Positions 47,502 through 56,500 of a stretch of DNA of 64,000 nt are shown piece by piece. This stretch comes from Hypomesus transpacificus (Eukaryota > Chordata > Actinopteri > Osmeriformes > Osmeridae): contig NC_061062.1 in NCBI RefSeq assembly GCF_021917145.1, forward strand, positions 5,733,847-5,797,846, read 5' to 3'. The position numbers and the translations under genes are program-made. A model generated the notes under the pieces. That model was not told the origin of the DNA. It made no database searches and saw only the letters and a program-made list of their open reading frames with translations. Each line of letters opens with the position of its first letter. Position 1 is the first letter of the stretch.

Positions 47502-50500
47502 AAGCACTGTGGTGTTTCAGCTGTGCCACCTGTAGTTACTTCTATAGTCCGGCACACCAGGTCGGATGTGGGCCATTGTTCATCAATCATCAGTTCCTTT
47601 CCTCTAGTCCCTGGCACTGTACTCCTGTCAGGGTAGGAAGTACTTCACTGCCCCCGTCCCCCTGTCCTCCCCTCTGACTCCTGTCTCTCTGTCCCCCAGC
47701 GGTCACGTCACCCACCTGGAGGATGCCTTCGAGGACATAGAGCTGTAAGAAGCACTGCTCCACCACACTCACCATAGCCCCCCCCTCTCCCCCCCCCAGC
47801 TCTCACACTCAATGTTCTCCCTCTGCTTTCAGGTCTACCCTCAAACAAGGAGTCCCTCCTCCCCTGCCCCCCAAGGTGAGGACCGTTTGAGTGGAGTTAA
47901 GGTGGTCGTCGAACTATCGTAGAATGCAGCAGAGTACGGTAGAATGCCGGAGAGTCGGTGTCGAGTTGTAGTCGAACTCGACTGGTGCTATGTTCATGTC
48001 ATTCAAACCGTTTTCTGTTCGTCCAAGGTGCTCCCCCGTGAGCATGGAGCCATGTTAACCCCCGTCTCCTCCTCCCTCCCTCCCTCTCACCCCCCCAGCC
48101 CCGGCTGAGCAGCTTGTCAGAGGAGGTGGTCCTCCACGAGGAGCGCAGCCTGACCGTGCGCAGGTTCCCCGCCGCCGAGAGCAGCCCGGGCCCACGGCGC
48201 CAGAGCAGCCCGGAGCAGGGCAGCAAGGCGGAGCACGCCGCCCCCGACTTCCTGTCCGCCAGCGTCAGCAGCCCCGGGAGGCTGTCTCGCACCTCCGACC
48301 CAGGTAACACACACGCTCACGACACACACACACACTCAGACTTGCACACAGGTGAACATGCACACACACAGTCCAGTGAGCTTAGCTGGCCCAGTATGTC
48401 ACTTGTCACTTCAGGTTCCTAACTGGCTTGATTGCTTGGTGTATGTTGGGGTCGCTTTGTCTAAATGAGAAACCGTTTTGTCTTTCCAAGCTCTCAGCCT
48501 GTCAAAATGTAAAGGTAAGGATGGGTGGCTCTATGTAACCATATCTATATACTGTATTTAAAGGTTAATACAGGCTCTACGTTGTGTGATGTCATCGTGT
48601 AGTATATTGTTGAGATGGTTCATCGTTATGCTATTAAGTGTGTTCGACTTGTCACCGGTGTCGCCTGCAGCCCGGCTAACTTGAAGCAGCCAATGGCATT
48701 CTCAGCTTCAAGGCAGCCAATGGCATTCTCAGCTTCAAGGCAGCCAATGGCATTCTCAGCTTCAAGGCAGCCGGCTGTCGGCGCCGCCGGCGCTGCATAA
48801 AGTCGAACACGCCTATAGTTTTGCCGTGGTTCTGTCTTGATGACTGGACACAGTCTAACCCCTCTTCCTCTTCCTCCTCCTCCCTGTGTGAACAGAGGAC
48901 TCTGACAGCAGTGGTCATGGAGACAGTCCCAAGCCAGCCCCCAACCATCCCCACCCCAGGGAGAAGAAGGACTACCCTGTACGTCTGCCTCACCTCCCAC
49001 CACACACACACGTCACGTCCGTGCGGGGCCCCTTTCCAACTCCCTGACCTCAGTGTGGATCGTGCAGCCTAGGAGCTTTGAACGACCGTTACCGTCCATC
49101 TCTCTACCTAGCTCATCTAGTCTGTGTCTCTCATCATATCTAATCGATCTCTCAGCCTCATAGCTGATCTATATATCTCATCTCTCTGTTTTTCCTCAAG
49201 CATAACAGAGGGGATTGTGTAGGAAGGAAGGATATTTCCGTGCGATAGTGTGCGTGGTTTTATTTGTGGTTTGGTCATGCAAAGTTTCCGTTCAGTTCGT
49301 CTCCAAGCCACTGACTGACACGGCGCTGGGCCTGAGAAAGATGATTCCCCTCCTATTGGATTGAGCCCACGCTAGTTGAAGAGAGGGCGCTGAGCAGTAT
49401 GCAATGACCTCATGACACAGACTCGTGTTGCTCTCAGGGTTAACCACTGTAGTTCAGCTGGCCAACCGCCCCGAGGAAGACTCCGATCTGACTGAATCCT
49501 TTCGGGCCTATCTCTGGATCTTGCATCTTACTGGAGTTTGTTTTCCCCCCTTCCAGAAACCCGCCATCAACGGCCTGCCTCCCACCCCTAAAGTCCTGGT
49601 GAGTCGACCTCAGCCTGGCGGCTTACCCCTCCAGCTGCTCCTGCTGGATCCCTCCCCCCTCCTGCTGGATCACTTCCCCCTCCAGCTGCTCCTGCTGGAT
49701 CCCTTCCTCCTCCTGCTGGATCACTTCCCCCTCCTGCTGGATCACTTCCCCCTCCAGCTGCTCCTGCTAGATCCCTTCCCCCTCCTGCTGGATCCCTTCC
49801 CCCTCCTGCTGGATCCCTTCCCCCTCCTGCTGGATCACTTCCCCCTCCAGCTGCTCCTGCTCCTGCTGGATCGCTTTCCACCCAACACCCCTCATTAAAC
49901 TCTCGCTGACCTGGCAGTTCAATACCCCAAACCCTGGCTCGCCCCGTCCCATGGTTACCGTGGCGTACGATGATCGAGCCCGGGTTCGGTCAACATGCCT
50001 GGCGTCGACACGGGAGGCGCTCTGGGCGCGGCGGTTTTGCGGCGCTAGCTGAACTCTGTCCTCCTCTCTCTCCAGATGGGGGCCTGCTTCTCCAAAGTGT
50101 TTGACGGCTGCCCGCTGAAAATCAACTGCGCCACGTCGTGGATTCACCCAGATACCAAAGGTAAACCTCGGGCACGTCGCACTCGTGTTGTTTTGGCCCG
50201 TTTGGTGTTGAATCCGAGGGGTTCAATTCTCTTGAAGACACGGGTCAGATGAGTGCCTTTTTCGAGACCATACCACAGGGATGGGTGGAGATGGTCATTG
50301 GCCGTGTTCATGCAGCACTACAAGTCTTGGGTGAAATCCCCAAAAGGAAAATCAGTTTTCAACAGAAAGCTTTTTATATATTTCTAAATGAAAAGAAAAG
50401 GCTGATGGGATGTACAGCTACTCTTTAACGTTAAGCACAAAATGAACCTCTTCTTGTTCTATTTAGACCAGTATCTGATTTTTGGGACTGAAGATGGCAT

Positions 50501-53500
50501 CTACACCCTGAACCTGAACGAGCTTCACGAAGCAACGATGGAACAGGTGGGACCCCCCCCCCCCCCCACACACACATCTCCGGATGACTGGGCCAGATGT
50601 CGCGTCATCCTTCCGCCACCATTTAAACGGCACTTAGCGGCTGTTCCACCTCTAGGAGTCTGGCTGATTGTCCTCGTTTTCCTTTCAGCTTTTTCCAAGG
50701 AAGTGCACCTGGCTCTACATTATCAACAACAACCTGATGTCACTGTCAGGTGAGGGGACACGCACTCCCAGCAGCCTCTCTGTCGGCCCCACCAGCACCG
50801 GCTGCTTTGTTGTCCGCTGGTATCTGATTGGCTCGGAGGCCGGTACAATTACCTGGTATCTGCAGCTCGTGAACAGCAGTTAGTTTGACAGCTATTGAAA
50901 GGGTTCGGATGTGAGCCGTCTCACTTGACAGCACGCTCCTACACAGCCAAATCTGTTCTTTTTCAGTTGACGCCTGAGGCCTGTTCCACAAAGCGAGTTT
51001 ACCGAATAAGCCAGACTTATGTCAGTCGGACTCATTTCTAGTTTTGAAACTAGCCTTGCCCGGGGCAGGCTAATTGTCAGGCTTAGACCGTGTTGTTGCT
51101 TAACCAGACGGTCGTGCGACACCGACCGAACGGGAAAACCATGATTTACCACGGACATTCTCATTTTCTTATTCTCATCAGTTCAATATGTAGGCTACAT
51201 TTATAGAAAAATCTCCTCAAATGGCCTACATAGGCTACAACATTTAGCGTAATGCTGATGAACAATAATTTGATACACATCATTGACACGTTAAACGTAT
51301 GGCTATATGGTAGTTTGGGATTTCAAATGTTTAGGCATCAGGCATAGGCCTATATCTCAATCTAAATAATCCAACTATAATTATCATAGCTATATCATCG
51401 TTAACAGTAGCCTACAATTGTGAAACAAACCTAAATCTATACATCTGTCCTCCATTTTCCCAACACAAAAAACATGTTAAAAAGTTAGGCTACTGGATAA
51501 TGTATTGATTAATATTAGGCTATGTATTTAAAATAATGTCAAAAAAGTGAATTTAGATGTATTTAGAGGGTGTATGTTTTTTAATCAACAAAGTAAAGGT
51601 CTAAAAAAGAACCTCGACCGTTCATGTCAATCATGGCGTGTCGTTTCATTTTGATGAAGCGGTGCATGAGGGAGCTGTTATAGTACACGACTTAAAGGGA
51701 ACGTTCTTTCTGGAAGAAGTCACATGGCCGTGTGCATTACTTTAGCCGTGGTGGATTGTATGATCCATGTTTTACTTCTCGGGCTGCTTAAGAATAGGGT
51801 GCACGAGCAATTAGCTTGACTACTTAAATCTGACTTGAATTAGTAGGATTGCTTGAGCTGAAATTGGCCTTTATGGAACCGCTTTAGCCCCGCTTGACTA
51901 ATTAAACTAATTCAAGTCAAGTTTGGCACTTTAAGTCCCTTTTTTGAGCGGCCTTTATGGAGCAGGCCTCTACTTACGCTAGCCAAGGACATTGATTGTT
52001 TTCAGACAGAATGAAAGGCCTTTTTGGTAAGCAAATGATGTCGCTGTTTGACGGAGTTGAGTCATAACTCGTAGTACAAATGGTGGTTGTCTTTTGTTGT
52101 TGTTGGTCTATGCTTCTGCTTTCGTGGCTCGTTTCCTGGCTCCAGCTTCCCCTCATCGTCTGGGTCTGGCTGTGCGTGACGGGCACCCACAGACCTCTCT
52201 AGCCGGATCACAAATGCCATTTGCCACTGTGTCACTCTTGGGTCTCACCTATAGCTGTCTGCCACCCTGCGTATATTTAATCAGTTTTCTTCTCCTCTTC
52301 ACTTGGCCACTCTCCCTGCTCCTCTCGTCTGGCTTGATTTGATATCCTACTAATGGCCTCACCAGAAGGTAATCATGCTTCCTTGTTCCATTCCTGTACC
52401 CCGGTCCTTGTTCGATGCCTGTTTCTTGTACCCTCTACCCAGTTTCCTGTACCCTCTATCCTGTTTCCTGTTCCTTCTACCCTGTTTCCTGTTCCTTTTA
52501 CCCTGTTTCCTGTGCCCTGTTTCCTTGACCATCTATCCTGTTTCCTCTACCCCTGTTTCCTCTACCCGTTTTCTTGTACCCTGTATCCTGGTCAATGTTC
52601 TGTACTTGTTCACTATTTCCTGACTCTGGGTCACGGCTAACCTTCCTATACATGCTGCTGATTCGACCAGACTGGGGCGTTTAGAGGGGAAACAGAGAGA
52701 CAGAAAGAGAGAGTGTGTGGTATGTCTGAGGGCTCTCCGTGAGAGAAGGTCTCCGTGTAGAGAGAGACTCTGACCCCATGTCCTGTTGGCACCCCGGCCA
52801 CAGGGAAGACCTTCCAGCTCTACTCCCACAACCTCATCGGCCTGTTTGAGCAGCTGAGGAAGCCCGGCCTGGCGGCCCAGTTCCAGACCCACCGCTTCCC
52901 AGACAAGATCCTGCCCAGGTGAGGGAGTGTGGCCTGGGCCAACCAGGCTATGGCCTTGGCCTAGTCTGGGTCCCTCCCACTGGAGGTCATCTGAGTCTTT
53001 ACCACTGTGGACACGAGCTGACTGCTTTTGTGTCCACAGGAGATTCGCCTTGACAACTAAGATCCCAGACACAAAGGGCTGCCACAAGTGCTGCATTGGT
53101 GAGTTGCGTGTCCCCCGCAAGCTCTCTCTCTCTCTGTCTGTCTCTCTGTCTGTCTCTCTCTCTGTCTGTCTCTCTGTCTGTCTCTCTCTCTGTCTGTCTG
53201 TCTGTCTCTCTGTCTCTCTCTCTGTCTCTCTCTCTCTCTCTGTGTGTGTGCTCTGCTGCTGTTGTCTGTCAGTACAAACAGGAGAGCCTCTCCCAGATGG
53301 TCCAACCAGGAAGCCGTCTTCTACTTTGTTCACTGCTCCTCTCTGTTTTGTGCGTGTCCTTCCTCCGTCTCCTGACCGATCCCCCTCTCCTCTCCTCACC
53401 AATCCCCTTTCTCCCCCCCCTCCCCTCCCACCCCAGTGAGGAACCCGTACACGGGTCACAAGTACCTGTGTGGAGCGCTGCAGTCGGGCATCGTGCTGCT

Positions 53501-56500
53501 GCAGTGGTACGAGCCCATGCAGAGGTTCATGCTGATCAAGGTTAGTGGCTCACCCTGTCCTGGAACACTGTGCACGCATGCACACACACGCATTCAGACA
53601 TGTTCTGGAGCTTTCTCTGTCGTGACCCCCGTGCGCCTCTGCCTCGTACGCCTCTTATTGCTCTCCTCTTCTCATCTTTTGACCTTTCTTTCTCCTCGCC
53701 TTTTCTTTCCCTTCCAATCCTCTCTGTTTCTCTCTTCCTGTCTCTTCCCTTCTGTTTCTCCCTCCCTTCTCTCTCTCTTTCTCTCCCTCCCTCCCTCCGT
53801 CACAGCACTTTGACTTCCCCCTGCCCAGCCCTCTGAAGGTGTTTGAGATGCTGGTGGTCCCAGAGCAGGAGTACCCCATGGTGTGCGTGGCCATCAGCCA
53901 GGGCACCGAGCCAGGCCAGGTGGTGCGCTTCGAGACCATCAACCTCAACTCCTGCTCGTCCTGGTTCACCGAGATGGCCTCCCGTACGTACATGATGAAA
54001 GAAAATGGGGGGGGGGGGTGTTTGTATTTATTAGAGCTGTGAAAAAGAACGCGTTCACACGTTAGGATTAAATTACAGGATTCATTCGTTTTTGTTCGTT
54101 TTTTTTTTTAACACATACCGAGCAAATCGGTGATCTGTGATTAATCACGATTCATCTGCAGAAACCTGTGATCCATTTGATCAAAAAATGCGTCGTCATT
54201 TCACAGCCCTGGTATTTGAGTTGTGGCTTGTCAGATGTGTTTTGATAAGGCTGACCTTGACAGTGACAGTTTGAAGCGGTGAGTGTGACCCTGGTGGTGT
54301 TCTCTCCTAGCGGAACATCAGGTGGACGCCATCCACGTCACCCAGCTGGAGAGGGACACCGTGCTGGTGTGTCTGGACCGTAAGCTAACCCTCCTTCACC
54401 TCGCACACACACACACACACACACACACTCTCCTGTTCCCCTCACACACAGCCCCGTCAACAAACACCATCATTCTTTGTTGCCGATGTTAGTTGTCGAC
54501 AGCCATTGGACGTAAAGATATTTAGGTGTGATATCTTTACGATGTGACTAACCTGCCTTGATGGTTGTCATGGGGCTTTTCTACTTGTTAGAGACGGCTG
54601 GCTTTCACAACAGCAGGCAGTGTTGAAGTGATGTTGCCGATACAGGATCTCAGCCGGTCAACTAGGCCCACTAAGACCTGATTGTGCAGTGTACTGAATC
54701 ACTACCTAAATACTGTCTAAACGCTAAATACTCTGTATGAATACGAAATACGCAGACAAAATATTTATTATTTAGACAAAGTACTAAATGCTTTGTGTAA
54801 ATACTGTCTAAATATTAAATACTGTCTTAATACTAAATGGTCTAAATGAAATGCTTTATACTCTGTAAAATATTGTATGTCCAAACACTGTACCGCATCT
54901 TGTTTTTTCAGGAAATTTGAAGATTGTCAATCTCCAGGGAAGACTGAAGTCCAATAAGAAGCTGGCGTCGGAGCTTAGTTTCGACTTCTGTATTGGATCT
55001 GTCGGTGAGCCCTGTCTCGTGATATCTAGTCACGATTCCGTTTCTCTGACTGGGAACGGGAGAGTAACTAAGCGCCCAAAACCCTTATTTGAATTGAACC
55101 CATCACTTTTCAGGAAAACCTTCAGCGTTTCAGGAACCTTTTGAAATGAACATTCATGAAATGTCCCCTCACCCACAACTTTTCACCAGAAAGTTTTTTT
55201 TTGACAGCATGGAGGACTTTAGTCGGGGGGGGGGGGGTTTGGTTGCTCTTTCAACGCTTTAGCTATGTGAGAGCGTGGCAGGCTGTGTCTGGGGGCTGAT
55301 GTCTGTGTGTCTGGGGGCTGATGTCTGTGTGTCTGGGGGCTGATGTCAGTGTGTCTGGGGGCTGATGTCAGTGTGTCTGGGGGCTGATGTCTGGAGGCTG
55401 ATGTCTGTGTGTCTGGGGGCTGATGTCAGTGTGTCTGGGGGCTGATGTCAGTGTGTCTGGGGGCTGATGTCAGTGTGTCTGGGGGCTGATGTCTGGAGGC
55501 TGATGTCTGTGTGTCTGGGGGCTGATGTCTGTGTGTCCCCCTGTTCCTCCCAGTGTGTCTCCAGGACAGCGTGCTGGCCTTCTGGAAACACGGCATGCAG
55601 GGACTGAGCTTCAAGTCCAACGAGGTGAGCGCTCCACAACACACACACACACACCCATTGCCACGACACACACACCACAACGACATATTCACAAGATACC
55701 ACACACACTCAAACACATGCCATGAAACGCACCAACACCCCCCCCCCCCCCCCCTGCCGATCGCGGGAGGGTTGCCACGTCTTATCTGTGCGCTGGCGTG
55801 TTTGCTCAACACCCGAGGCCGCCGCTCCCCGGGGCCGCACCGACTCGCTCCGCAGCCTCCCTGAGGAGGAGCCCGCAGCGTGTTGCCGTGACCACCCCGG
55901 GGAGCGGAGTTACCCACCTTTCACCCAGGACTTCATGTTAACCTGATCACAAGCGCCCGCACACACACCCACACACACACTCATGCATGCAAACACAGGC
56001 TCTTGTACACGCACACACACGCACACAGAAGTTCAGAGATCACGGGGAGGTGAGGTGAGCCAGCGTGTGGGGCGGGGCTGTGTGTGAGGGCCAGGGAGCA
56101 GCAGTCAGCTGGCCGGGGCCTCTGGCTGCGCTGGCAGCTCTCGCCGGCCCCCGGGGGAAATGTCAGGGGCCATGCAAAATTCATGTTCAATCACAATCGC
56201 GACAGCTGCAACACGGGACGTTGGGCTGAATAATTCAGCCGCCGTCTCCCCGGACGATGGCCTTTGAAAAGCGGAGGCAGTGAAGAGGGCCGAGCCCATT
56301 GATCCCTGAGCGCCTCAGAGATGGCGCCGCCCGCCTTCTCGTTCCCCCCCGCCACCCCCTCCCTCCGCCTGTCTGAAGGGCCGTGCCTCCAGGGGGGGGG
56401 GGGGGGGGGGCTCTCTGCTTCAGCGGGCCGACCTGACGGGGCCTGACCGACACGCGCTCACAATACAAGATGGCCGACGAGATATTGAAGCTTCAGGGGA

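Noticed and set aside
49588..49881. Gly/Ala/Asp-rich minus-strand frame resembling a structural repeat protein
   Set aside because: Minisatellite translation; no start context or family support.
52927..53545. Open frames of Leu/Ser/Val repeats
   Set aside because: Low-complexity CTCT/CTGT tract in an intron.
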